NCBI GenBank assembly: GCA_024509875.1
Contig: JAMPIV010005834.1
Span: 275,945-339,944 of the forward strand
Source of the DNA: Oreohelix idahoensis
Lineage: Eukaryota > Mollusca > Gastropoda > Stylommatophora > Oreohelicidae
Length of the DNA stretch: 64,000 bases
Reading direction: 5' to 3'
In this document: piece by piece, positions 49,541 to 60,916 of the stretch
How the letters are laid out: each line of letters opens with the position of its first letter
Numbering within the stretch: the first letter of the stretch is position 1
Notes under the pieces: model-generated
Seen by the model: only the letters and a program-made list of their open reading frames with translations
The model's database searches: none
Told to the model about the DNA's origin: nothing
Program-made: the position numbers and the translations under genes

Positions 49541-51574
49541 TGTGGTGAAGTGGGATGTTATAAATATTTATAGGGGACTTAGTGTACTGACTGAGATCAG
49601 CTGTGAAGGTATCTATATCTAATAAGTGTAGTGTATTATAGATAACCTTACTTGCTGCCACATATATATATATCTCAGTCAGAATTATTCTGGAATAGTG
49701 TGATGACTACGTTGTATGTCTAGGGTATGTGTATGATGAAGTGTAAGTCATAACAACAACAGACGGATAAACAATTTAATTTATTCCACCACACTTGACA
49801 ACACTGTGACACTCACATACATAAAACACTCTACAAGGATATCTTAAAGGAGTCACTGATAACTTTTCAAATAACAATATGTATTCATTGCTGGCATGAA
49901 TGAATATGTGTCCTGATTCAACTAAAAAGGGAACCAGGAATCACAATCAATTTAAATTACAAGTTATATGTACAGAATTTATCAATATGAATATAGTAGT
50001 GACATATATTATTAAAAGTATCCTATGTGTGTCAGTTGTGTAGTAGTAATATGAGGTAATACTGGTTTTGTTTTGTTCAAGCTCTGTTGGTATTTGTCAT
50101 CATGACTTCAATAGTTTGTCTTTAGGGGAACTATTATTGGAGATGTTCTCAGTTCCTGATATTAACACAATTTAATTCCCCTCTTAATGTTATTTTTACA
50201 AGGTCATTTTAAGCTGGGGGTACATAATTTTGAGCTCAGCTGGCCACATCAGCTTATCTGGCGTGATGGCGGCAGGAACAGACTCCTCTGCTCGACTCTC
50301 CCCTCGGCTCTGGAGACACCTCACTGATAGCTAAATGGACCAAGGAGTATGCTGTCCGACTCTGGATTCAGCAAAGCTCTGACCAGGTGCTGCTCAATAC
50401 CATCAAGACCACGGTCCCACAATTCATGGAAACAAACACAGATACGTTGATTAGCAATGAATTCTGGCACAATTACTGGCACAAATTCCCATCTGCTTAT
50501 GTTCCAGGCTTTTATTTAACACAAATATGAGCTGGCTTCAACGCACTGTTGCTTTATCAAGCTTATTTGCACTAGTGGTCTCGAACTAACGCTCCTAAGT
50601 GAGTATATCAGCGAGTCTAGCCAATGGAGCCACGTTTCGACAAGTATTTGAAAAAATTTTAACTTCCTACGTCTCCCCTAACAACCAAAGATAGTATTTA
50701 TAGTCCGACTAATCGTGTGTAGCCTTACATATCATTCCAGCCAATCAGTTCAAATGTAACTTGTGGCCCATTTCCCGTACAATGGTGGATTTAAAAAAAT
50801 CTACCACTGAGCGATTCTGATTTTGGGTGTTGTCTGACAGCACCATCATTTTATTTTGGCTATAACTTGTTAATTCCTAGACTATTTGCATAACGTTGTA
50901 CATATTCTTTGTCAGCAAACCCTAAGGAACCCAAATATATATATTTAATAGAACTAATATGCTGCGTTCAAAATATGCAATTCCTTCTACCTCCTGTTTC
51001 GAAGATGTGCTGTCTGGGTACTGTAATGTTTTCAAACGTAAACCCATCTATTGTTATCTTTCCTAATAAGCGTTTTTTGTGATTTTAAAACCTAACTCTG
51101 GGAAGGGTAGTGAATTTATCACTGTCCGTCCGAAAAAAAGTTAGTGCATGTAGTCTTACACGCGTGATGGCAGCATTTGTGTATCGCGCGACGCGTGTTT
51201 AGTGTTCGGCTTTCTGCCTCTCCCTTCTCGCTATCCTTTAGTCCATCTGTCTTTTGTTTTTGGTAACATAGTGTAGAAAAAGACATGAATGGAATTTAAA
51301 ATTTAGGTCAACTTGCATATTTCAAGGTTTTTCTTAGAAAGGCAGCACATTTTATTGTGTGTTTGGGAAACGCGTGTATGTTGCAGAAGGCCTTTAATAT
51401 CAACGTGAAAGCGTTACAATTTGCCGACGAAGTAGAAAAGAAGGGGGATTTCGAGTACTGTCATTGTGACAGCACTGTTCTTTACCATTCTTCTTCCTTT
51501 ATTTATTATATGTATTTATTAGGCTTTATATTTACTTGATAATTTATATATGTGGATTAGAATATTCCACGACA
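49541..51574 (-). repeat. G2 3' LTR
   Basis: In element orientation it starts tgtcgtggaatattc and ends ccacttcaccaca, giving TG...CA ends. It is nearly identical to the 5' LTR; differences include single-base indels near 49675, 50480, 50520 and 50948. At about 2 kb it is a long LTR. Confidence 0.96.
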
Positions 51575-51586
51575 TCTCCCCTCTTA
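51575..51586 (-). other. G2 polypurine tract
   Basis: On the minus strand aagaggggaga lies immediately before the 3' LTR. A purine run at this place primes plus-strand DNA synthesis. Confidence 0.85.
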
Positions 51587-51641
51587 AAACAGACATTATA
51601 TGTCAGTCCTTTATTCTATATACACATAGAGAAATTTATTA

Positions 51642-53560
51642 TTAGTTCTGGGGTTTACGGTGATTCTCATCACACGGATGGCGGCTTAAAAAATCCGCTC
51701 CCAAATTTGTTTTTCCAGATATATACTCAATGCTAAAATTATATGGAGCCAAAAGTAAAGACCATCGGAGTAACCTGGAGTTCTCATGCTTAGCCTGTGC
51801 TAGAAACGATAAAGGTTTGTGGTCTGTTTGCAACTTAAAGGCCTTCCCATACAGATAAATATTGAATTTCTTTATTGCCCATATTACTGCAAGACATTCT
51901 TTTTCGCTAGTTGAGTAATTGATTTCGGCTTTATTCAATTTTCTGCTAGCATATGCCACTGGGCTTAATTCCCCCATCCAATGCATCGGATTTCTGTAGT
52001 AGAGTTGCACCTAACCCAATATTACTTGCATCCGTCCTTACTATGAATTCTTGACTTAAGTCAGGTAATTTCAAAATAGGTTTACTTGTGAGCTTTTCCT
52101 TCAATTCTTGGTAAGCCATTTCACATTGTGGGGTCCATGTAATGCGATCTGGATGTCCTTTACGTGTCAAATCAGTTAACGGAGCACATATGGAATTAAA
52201 GTTCCTGATATACTTCTGGTAGAAACCACATAATGAGACAAAGGATCTCACGTCCTTCTTGGTTTGTGGTCTCGGGGCTTTCTGTAGTTTCTCTAAATTC
52301 TTTGGGTCAGGGGTCATGTTTCCCTGATAAACTGTGTGTCCCAAAAATTCCAATTCTTTACATCCAACGCAACATTTGGTGGGTCGGGCTGTTAAATTTG
52401 CCTCCCTAAGTCGATTAAACAGCATGTTCAGAGAGTCAATGTGTTCCTCAAATGTTTCTGTGGCTATCAGGATATCATCCATGAAATTTGTTATACATGG
52501 ATTATTCAGAGGGTCCAATAATTTTCTCATCATTCTAGAGAAGACACTAGGCGCATTCTTCAATCCAAATGGCAATCTATTAAACTCATAGTGTCCTTCT
52601 GAAGTACTAAAAGCTAGGTATGGTCTAACCTCAGGCTTTACTGGAATCTGATAGTATCCTTTACTCAAATCCACTTTTGAGAAATATTTAGCTTTATTTA
52701 GTCTGGCAAACAGCTGAGTTGTATCCGGCAATGGATCCACCTGTCCTTCTGTAATAGCATTCAGTCTCCTGTAATCTATACAGAGTCTATGTTCTCCAGA
52801 GGGCTTCCTTAAGAGTACCACACCGGAACTATATGAGGATTCACTGTGCGAAATAATTCCTTCCTTCAACAGATAGTCTATCTCTTCCTTCAAAGCTTTC
52901 TCCTTAGCAAACGGAATCGAATATGGTTTCATACAGACAGGTGTGGGGTCTATCAGTTTCATATCATATTCCAATAGGTTTGTATGCCCTGGTCGGTCTG
53001 TTAACACCTCTGCATGATTATTTAGAACCTGTTGCACTCTCTCTTTCTGAGTTTTCGTTAAATGTGTACTGATTTTTACCTGTGCTGCTGTCTCACAGGG
53101 GTGTAATGGATACTCAAATGATGAAAGTGGTTCCTTTTTCATCTCCATGGCGATGGACAAGGTCAACAAGTGTGTCTCTTCCTGATGTTCTCTTTCCAAA
53201 TATTTCTTCAGGAGATTCACATGATAGATTTTTTTTTTCCCCTTCTTATCTATCTTATAATTTGTTCTAGATACCTTCTCTAAAACTGTATATGGACCCT
53301 GCCATCCAATTTGTAACTTATTCTGACTCCCGGGCAAAAGAAGCAGTACCTTCTCTCCCACAGCCAAATCTCTGTCTTTCGCCTTCCTGTTATAATAGGC
53401 AGCATGTTTCTTCCTGGCTTGTTTTAAATTTTCATTGGCAAGTTTCCAGCCAGTTTTTAACCGGTGGTCAGCTCATTCACATATTGGTATGAAGATGTAA
53501 TGTTTTCCTCTGCCTTTTCATCAGTCCACGTTCTTAACAAAGCTACATATGGACCTTTAA
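51642..53560 (-). pseudogene. G2 pol: integrase GPY/F module, RT and RNase H
   Basis: From 53560 the minus strand reads TIKGPYVALLRTWTDEKAEE (integrase distal region), then after a frameshift near 53462 a continuous frame to 51946. In that frame (residues counted from 53367), the GPY/F module GWQGPYTVLEK is at 21-31 and YHVNLLKKYLER at 48-59. RT follows: LCIDYRRLN at 195-203, KVDLSKGYYQIP at 231-242, LPFGLKNAPSVF at 265-276 and the catalytic FMDD at 295-298. RNase H starts with VRTDASN at 443-449. A single-base change in a G5 run at 51971-51975 shifts the frame, and RNase H continues with SEKECLAVIWAI and LQTDHKPL to a stop at 51642. One frame carrying integrase before RT is direct proof of the order. 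Confidence 0.95.
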
Positions 53561-55640
53561 TTGTGTGGACCTATTTGTCCATGCACCGGTATGGTCTCTT
53601 CCACTCGAAGCTTTATAGTGATGATTTTTCCTCCCAGAATTATCATTCACAAAACGACCGCTACCAATTTTTCTTGTCTTGGGGCTTTCTCCCCTCTTAA
53701 AATTCTTGATGAGAGATTTCCTCTCTACATCTTCTTCCTCCAGTTGGTTTAAGTCCGATTGAGGGATTGTCGGCTTATCCTGGGGTAAGACATCTTTTTG
53801 CACTCTCCGCATAGTGGCCATTGTAAAACAGTTAAGTGAAGCTTGTCCGTGAAAAGGGGCTTCCCATTCCATTTGGTCCACTTTATCAAATCTATTTTTC
53901 TTTTTATTATCAGGCCTAATTTTGCCCCGTGGCGTGTCCAGGTCCTGATCCATGTTCCCACTTGTGGGTGTTCCCTCATGTGCTATGCTACACCTTTCTA
54001 CAAAATTCTCAATGTCCCATCTTGCTTTGGGCCAATAATAATTGTGAGCCACCTTTTGAATGATGGTACCTATCTTCTCATGGTCCCCATCTGGTTTCAC
54101 ATGTAGGCTCCTTATTAAGTCTGCCCTATATCTTTTAGGAAGTACCAGCTGTCCGTGACCTTTGGATCTAGCTCCAGTCTTCCTATACATCAACTTGTTT
54201 TTCATGTAAAAATCTCCCTTGCCTGGAGTTGTATGACAAGTTGACAATTTTCTGAAACAAGGCTTGAGTGTTTTATCCCCAGCCTGTGCCTTCCTCATCT
54301 CTTCTGGAGTGGTATCTAACATAATATCCTCCTCCTGTCTTGAGGTCGACCTGACCTGAAGGGTTGCCATATACACAGGTTTCCTTCTGCAACGGTCAGT
54401 GTCATGATTGTCCATCTGACAATTTTTACACCACCTTTTTCCTTGGTTGAAAGATTTTCTTTCATCATATTTCCTTTCATCGAATTGTGGGAATTTATTT
54501 TTATTGTCATACCGTGGCCTATCAAATTGGTGCTTACCTTTATTTTGATCCCTAGGATCAAATTTATTAAAGTTCTGTGGTGCCCTAAAGTTATCCACTT
54601 GTTTCTTTTTATTACCTGTTACCTCTGCTTGAGCTGCTTGATACCTTTCAGCAACATTTAGCAACTCACCCAGCCTCTCTGCACCTTGTTCCATGAGAAA
54701 CTTTCTCAGGTCTGGAGCCATGGACTCTCTTAGTTGCTCTATAAGGACCATTTCCATAAGATCTTGGGTTTTCCCCAGAGAAGTCCATTTCTCCAAGTAT
54801 GTCTCTATTCGTGCAGAGAACTGGTGATAGGTTTCACCTGACAGTAGTTTAGCATTCCTAAATTTTTTCCTATAGAATTCTGCATTCTTTTCATATCTTA
54901 ACAAAAGAGCCTGCTTTAGCATGTCATAATTTTCCTGATCACCTCTGCTCATTTTTGCAAAAACTTCATAAGCTGCCCCACGAAGTCCCTGAGATAACTT
55001 TAAGCTCCACCTTTCTCTCTCTAACCCATACGTGGTAGCTAATAGTTCATACCTATTTAGGTAGCTCTCTATATCATCGTCTTTCTCAACAAAATGATCT
55101 AAATGAAAATTCATAGCTGAGGTTGAGGCTCCTTGGCTAGCAGTGGCATCAGAGGCAAAGGGACTGGCACCATTTTCAGGAGCATGGCCCTGAAACTCAA
55201 ACTCCCTTAGTCGTAACTCATGTTCCCTTTGTAATCTCTTCTCCTCCTTTTCTGCTTCCCTTTCTGCAGCTAATCTCTTCTCTTCTCTTTCTGCAGCTAA
55301 TTTCTTCTCTGCAGCTAATTTCTTCTGCTTCCCTTTCTGCAGCTAATTTCTTCTCTTCCCTTTCTACAGCCAATCTTTTGTCTTCTCTTTCTGCTTCCAA
55401 TTTCTTAGCCTCAGCCTCAATCTGCAACCTCTTAGTCTCAGCCTCAGCCTCAAATTGTAACTTCTTAATTTCCCTTTCAGCCTCTAACTTTCTTTCGGCC
55501 TCTTTTTCTAATCTTCTTTCTTCGCGTTCAATAAATTTGTCACATTCCGTAGTGACATAGGCAACCATAACTTGCCCATCTAATCCTAACTCTTTTGCAG
55601 TCTGTACAGCAGCAGATCGAAACTTGGCCAGGTCCGCCAT
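53543..55640 (-). pseudogene. G2 gag, fused to the integrase zinc domain; protease absent
   Basis: Gag packages element RNA. The reading starts with MADLAKF at 55640 and runs through a Glu/Lys/Arg-rich coiled coil; a 1-base frameshift near 55325 in the repetitive EKKLAAER coding is followed by a frame open to 53543. Residues from the ATG at 55114: capsid-like region 1-160; zinc knuckle at 229-242 (CKNCQMDNHDTDRC, CX2CX4HX4C). The integrase linker and HHCC domain come next, with His338, His345, HNYYWPKARWDIENFV and Cys375; the second Cys is lost. No DTG protease lies between, unlike G1. Residues 385-523 (about 53560-53960) have no family likeness I can see. Confidence 0.9.
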
Positions 55641-55819
55641 TGTCTATCAGGTAAATTTATACAATGTCTAACCAACAATTTAATCTCTAAATATATCTAA
55701 TGGACAACACAGGCACCGTGAGCTCAACCTTATTTAATTCCACCCAAGGATACCTTTTAATTCTTATATTCCCTGAAGTGAATTACCCCCAATATTTTTA
55801 ATAGGGAAAGATTCAAAAT

Positions 55820-55841
55820 CCCAAGACGAGACCCCAATATA
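55820..55841 (-). other. G2 candidate primer-binding site
   Basis: On the minus strand, three to four bases inside the 5' LTR, tggggtctcgtcttggga begins with the TGG expected for pairing with a tRNA CCA end. The tRNA cannot be named from sequence alone. Confidence 0.55.
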
Positions 55842-57878
55842 TGTGGTGAAGTGGGATGTTATAAATATTTATAGGGGACTTAGTGTACTGACTGAGATCA
55901 GCTGTGAAGGTATCTATATCTAATAAGTGTAGTGTATTATAGATAACCTTACTTGCTGCCACATATATATATATATCTCAGTCAGAATTATTCTGGAATA
56001 GTGTGATGACTACGTTGTATGTCTAGGGTATGTGTATGATGAAGTGTAAGTCATAACAACAACAGACGGATAAACAATTTAATTTATTCCACCACACTTG
56101 ACAACACTGTGACACTCACATACATAAAACACTCTACAAGGATATCTTAAAGGAGTCACTGATAACTTTTCAAATAACAATATGTATTCATTGCTGGCAT
56201 GAATGAATATGTGTCCTGATTCAACTACAAAGGGAACCAGGAATCACAATCAATTTAAATTACAAGTTATATGTACAGAATTTATCAATATGAATATAGT
56301 AGTGACATATATTATTAAAAGTATCCTATGTGTGTCAGTTGTGTAGTAGTAATATGAGGTAATACTGGTTTTGTTTTGTTCAAGCTCTGTTGGTATTTGT
56401 CATCATGACTTCAATAGTTTGTCTTTAGGGGAACTATTATTGGAGATGTTCTCAGTTCCTGATATTAACACAATTTAATTCCCCTCTTAATGTTATTTTT
56501 ACAAGGTCATTTTAAGCTGGGGGTACATAATTTTGAGCTCAGCTGGCCACATCAGCTTATCTGGCGTGATGGCGGCAGGAACAGACTCCTCTGCTCGACT
56601 CTCCCCTCGGCTCTGGAGACACCTCACTGATAGCTAAATGGACCAAGGAGTATGCTGTCCGACTCTGGATTCAGCAAAGCTCTGACCAGGTGCTGCTCAA
56701 TACCATCAAGACCACGGTCCCACAATTCATGGAAACAAACACAGATACGTTGATTAGCAATGAATTCTGGCACAAAATACTGGCACAAATTCCCATCTGC
56801 TTATGTTCCAGGCTTTTATTTAGCAAAATATGAGCTGGCTTCAACGCACTGTTGCTTTATCAAGCTTATTTGCACTAGTGGTCTCGAACTAACGCTCCTA
56901 AGTGAGTATATCAGCGAGTCTAGCCAATGGAGCCACGTTTCGACAAGTATTTGAAAAAATTTTAACTTCCTACGTCTCCCCTAACAACCAAAGATAGTAT
57001 TTATAGTCCGACTAATCGTGTGTAGCCTTACATATCATTCCAGCCAATCAGTTCAAATGTAACTTGTGGCCCATTTCCCGTACAATGGTGGATTTAAAAA
57101 AATCTACCACTGAGCGATTCTGATTTTGGGTGTTGTCTGACAGCACCATCATTTTATTTTGGCTATAACTTGTTAATTCCTAGACTATTTGCATAACGTT
57201 GTACATATTCTTTGTCAGCAAACCCTAAGGAACCCAAATATATATATTTAAATAGAACTAATATGCTGCGTTCAAAATATGCAATTCCTTCTACCTCCTG
57301 TTTCGAAGATGTGCTGTCTGGGTACTGTAATGTTTTCAAACGTAAACCCATCTATTGTTATCTTTCCTAATAAGCGTTTTTTGTGATTTTAAAACCTAAC
57401 TCTGGGAAGGGTAGTGAATTTATCACTGTCCGTCCGAAAAAAAGTTAGTGCATGTAGTCTTACACGCGTGATGGCAGCATTTGTGTATCGCGCGACGCGT
57501 GTTTAGTGTTCGGCTTTCTGCCTCTCCCTTCTCGCTATCCTTTAGTCCATCTGTCTTTTGTTTTTGGTAACATAGTGTAGAAAAAGACATGAATGGAATT
57601 TAAAATTTAGGTCAACTTGCATATTTCAAGGTTTTTCTTAGAAAGGCAGCACATTTTATTGTGTGTTTGGGAAACGCGTGTATGTTGCAGAAGGCCTTTA
57701 ATATCAACGTGAAAGCGTTACAATTTGCCGACGAAGTAGAAAAGAAGGGGGATTTCGAGTACTGTCATTGTGACAGCACTGTTCTTTACCATTCTTCTTC
57801 CTTTATTTATTATATGTATTTATTAGGCTTTATATTTACTTGATAATTTATATATGTGGATTAGAATATTCCACGACA
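55842..57878 (-). repeat. G2 5' LTR
   Basis: Same ends as the 3' LTR (tgtcgtggaatattc to ccacttcaccaca in element orientation). It should carry the promoter and polyadenylation signals, but I cannot place them confidently. The small open frame shared by both LTRs (57661-57843 and 51357-51539, plus strand) has no supporting evidence. Confidence 0.96.
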
Positions 57879-57883
57879 ACTGT

Positions 57884-58827
57884 GAGCGTGAATATTGGAT
57901 ATCCAAGGGAAGTGAAAAATGTCAACATGTTGATAGTGCCTTTTTTCATCCGTGCGATTGTAAGACACTGAAAAGAAAACTCGATACTGTCAGAAGTCTT
58001 ATTTTACACATATTCATAAACTTACAGACAAGCAACATGCAAGAAAATGGTTATGCTATTCAGAAAGTAAAGGGCGCCTATTCTGTTTCCCATGCAAGCT
58101 TATGAGTTCAGAATGTTCATCAAAGTTTACTGTGAAAGGGTTTAATGACTGGAAAAATGCAAGCAATCTATTGCGTCGACATGAAGAAAGCCCCTCACAT
58201 AGACAAGCTTTAATTTCACTGTTGATGCGTAAAAACAAAGGTGAACGTGTCGATTCCCAACTTGTGAAACAAATGGACATTCAAGAAAAGTATTGGCACA
58301 AACTTCTAGAGCGAATAATTGAAGTTGTGAAGTTTTTAGCAGAACGAGGCCTTTCATTTCGTGGCAGTGATGAAATTGTTGGGTCCCCTTATAACGGGAA
58401 TTACTGGCCAAGTTTGACCCTTTCCTGGCAGAGCATATAAGTACTCATGCAAACAAAGGATTTGGACATACATCATATCTATCTAAAACAACGTGTGAGG
58501 AATTCATCAATCTGATTGGATCCAGCATACTGGATCACATTCTCTGTGAAGTGAAGAAATACAAGTATTATTCCGTTTCATTGAATTCTACTCCAGATAT
58601 ATCTAATATGGACCACCTGACTTTGACTCTGCGCTATGTTTTGCCATCTGGACCAGTTGAAAGATTTGTGACATTTTTGGATATGGAAGGTCATAGTGCT
58701 GAACAGCTTACTAAAAGTCTACTTAATTTTTTTAAAGGCAAATGACATTGATATTAAAGACTGCCGTGGTCAAAGTTATGACAACGCCAGCAACATGAGT
58801 GGCAAGTTTATAGGATTACATGCATAA
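57884..58827 (+). pseudogene. hAT-5 transposase, central piece (zinc finger, DUF4371)
   Basis: The reading picks up as EREYWISKGSEKCQH. After a frameshift near 58070 it gives the TTF-type zinc-finger signature LFCFPCKLMSS and then DWKNASNLLRRHEESPSHR. The DUF4371 segment follows, with FLAERGLSFRGSDE, and after another frameshift near 58400 AEHISTHANKGFGHTSYL, then STPDISNMD and VERFVTFLDMEGHSAEQL. The last recognisable part is DCRGQSYDNASNMSGK, ending at a stop at 58825. These motifs are those of ZMYM1-like hAT transposases. The catalytic C-terminal half and the hAT dimerisation domain are absent. Confidence 0.9.
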
Positions 58828-58978
58828 ATTAATTGATAATGATAATTACTATGCAAATTAAAAATGTATGTGTTCAAATATATTTGTGTTGTTTTATTGT
58901 TTTTTTTTTAAATATAGGGCCCCTTTCTTAACATATGCTACAGGCCCCGCACTAGCTTAATCCGGCCCTGACTGCACT

Positions 58979-59167
58979 CCCCTACCACTCTATATGTTCT
59001 GGTACTACCTATTTTTAGATCTGGCAGCAGCGTGAAACAAATGATCAGCAACAAACACAATACAAAACATTGACCTGATTTCTCGAATTTCAGCAAAGAC
59101 ATCATAATTGGTGACGTCAGAATGAGCGTGGATGCCCGGATCTTTGCCTTGCTGTCTAATGAGCTCT
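58979..59167. other. Unassigned sequence
   Basis: Unique-looking sequence between hAT-5 and the next array. Confidence 0.4.
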
Positions 59168-59510
59168 TCCAAAGTTTCAATTTGGCCCTGTCAAACCAAA
59201 TGTCATAGAAGTTGTACCACTTTTAATATTTAATCTTCCAAAGTTGCGATTTGGCATTGTCAAACCAAATGTCATAGAAGTTGTACCACTTTTAATATTT
59301 AATCTTCCAAAGTTGCGATTTGGCATTGTCAAACCACAATTCTAATATTTAAACCTCCAAAGATGCAATGTATTCGGTATTGTCAACCCAAATGTCATAA
59401 CAACTGTAACAGTGTTAATATTTAATATTCTAACGTTGCGATTTACCCTGCCAAACCAAACTTCATAGCTCTTCATAGCATCGTTATGTATGATCAACTC
59501 TTGCGACGTT
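59168..59510. repeat. About 69-bp tandem repeat, 4-5 copies
   Basis: Unit contains cttccaaagttgcgatttgg, then cattgtcaaaccaaatgtca and gttgtaccacttttaatatt. Two central copies are identical; the outer ones have diverged. Confidence 0.92.
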
Positions 59511-59862
59511 ATGATTTAGATTTATATAACCATTTTTTTGTTTCATAACTGTCTGAAATTTTCTTTTATTTGCTTGTCTGTTTTGGTTTTTAATGTTAAC
59601 AGTATTTATAACTTGTCTTAAAGTTTATCGCGTTCGCCTTGATTTTGTCAAATACACATGAAATATAAAAAAAATACAAACATAAAAATAGCGGAATAGG
59701 TGTTTGCTGCTTTCTGTTTTCCCTTATCTATAAGATGAGTCCGTTGGATTTTGAAGTGGAAGTTACAGAGATTTAGTAAATGATACTATACATGTTAGGA
59801 CGACATACTGGCACGTCTTGCTTCGTGTCTGGTTACAGGTTTTGGTGCCATATTGGCTCAGG
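59511..59862. other. Unassigned sequence
   Basis: AT-rich, nothing recognised. Confidence 0.4.
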
Positions 59863-60068
59863 TTTTAGACGGCTGTGGGAAAGGAAGAATTTCAGGTTTT
59901 AGACAGTTGTGGGCGAGGAGGTATTTCAGGTTTTAGACGACTATGGGCAAGGAGGTATTTCAGGTTTTAGACGACTGTGGGCAACGAGGTATTTCAGGTT
60001 TTAGACGGCTGTGGGCGAGGAGGTATTTCAAGTTTTAGACGACTTTGGGCAAGGAGGTATCTCAAAGT
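59863..60068. repeat. 34-bp tandem repeat, 6 copies
   Basis: Unit contains tttcaggttttagacggctg followed by tgggcgaggaggta. Confidence 0.93.
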
Positions 60069-60716
60069 TTTTTCGAAGAACCATGGACTTACCTGTCTTT
60101 TTGCAGTTTAATGCACACTTTCTTTTTGTGTCAATGAGGTTTCAGTCTATGAAATACATTCTTTCATTGTAGCTACTTTTGACAGTTTTTCTGCTATAAA
60201 TAATAAAAATAACCCCACTAGCCTGTAAAATATGTAATGCAAACAAACATGTTTATTAATTGAAGATAAAAAAATATGCATTTGCAAAGGACAAAATATT
60301 ACATTAGTAAGAACAAATTAAAACACACATATAATATTTAAGTACTAGGATTATAAAAGATGTAATTAATACAGACTTTATATGGTGATGATTTTTGCTG
60401 CATTACCTCAGTTAAGTGCTCAAAATTTGGTATGAAATTACTGATGGCCAATCGCATACATGCGTTGTTGTGTTCGTTATACACAGAAGAGCGGTTCTTT
60501 GATTTGTCAATGTTCGTAGTCTAAAACGTGGACTGTACTAGTTGTTATTCATTTTATTTAAAAATAGTCTGCCTTTTAAAAAATAATGATTTAATTAAAG
60601 AATTAGGTGAAAAAAGGTGTATATGAGGCGGTTCACCTAAAATCTCACAACAGTCTACCGCCCACATCTGGTATAATTTGTTATTTCATTCTTTCTTATC
60701 CTCATTGTTTCTTGCT
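60069..60716. other. Unassigned sequence
   Basis: AT-rich, no gene or repeat recognised. Confidence 0.4.
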
Positions 60717-60795
60717 TTCTATCTTTCTATCTTTCTATCTTTCTATCTTTCTATCTTTCTATCTTTCTATCTTTCTATCTTTCTATCTTTCTCAT
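60717..60795. repeat. (TTTCTATC)n microsatellite
   Basis: About nine to ten copies of the octamer tttctatc. Confidence 0.97.
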
Positions 60796-60916
60796 CTCAT
60801 TCTTCCTTTCCTGTTTCTTTCTTTCAATATTTTATATGATTTTTTTCTTTCTTGTTAAATATTTCTTTCGTTTTCTTACTAGTCTCTACAAATATAATAA
60901 TAAAAATACAAACTCA

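Larger units (their letters stand above)
49541..57878 (-). mobile_element. G2: LTR retrotransposon (Ty3/gypsy, IN before RT), 8338 bp
   Basis: Two LTRs of about 2.03 kb flank an internal region coding on the minus strand. The insertion is bounded by the 5-bp duplication actgt (49536-49540 and 57879-57883). The LTRs differ at only a handful of positions, so the insertion is recent. The internal order in the element's direction is gag with a zinc knuckle, integrase zinc domain, an unrecognised segment, integrase GPY/F module, RT, RNase H. Protease and integrase core are missing. The integrase-first order matches G1 and the known Gmr1-like gypsy lineage. Confidence 0.95.
48736..58970 (+). mobile_element. 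hAT-5: hAT transposon (ZMYM/DUF4371 type) split by gypsy G2
   Basis: Termini are cagagccggattaa and the complement of cagggccggattaa. A perfect 8-bp duplication, actgcact, lies at 48728-48735 and 58971-58978. Subterminal regions share atatgctac and gggcccc motifs. The total is 10,235 bp, of which 8,338 plus a 5-bp duplicate belong to G2; the hAT itself is about 1.9 kb. It carries two pieces of a transposase gene on the plus strand and lacks the C-terminal half, so it is a non-autonomous deletion derivative. Confidence 0.95.

Noticed and set aside
51357..51539. 60-codon frame repeated identically at 57661-57843
   Set aside because: It lies in both LTRs of G2, so the duplication reflects the LTR pair and not a conserved gene.
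49541..57878. Endogenous retrovirus
   Set aside because: There is no envelope-like frame after RNase H; gag, GPY/F and RT motifs fit a Ty3/gypsy retrotransposon.
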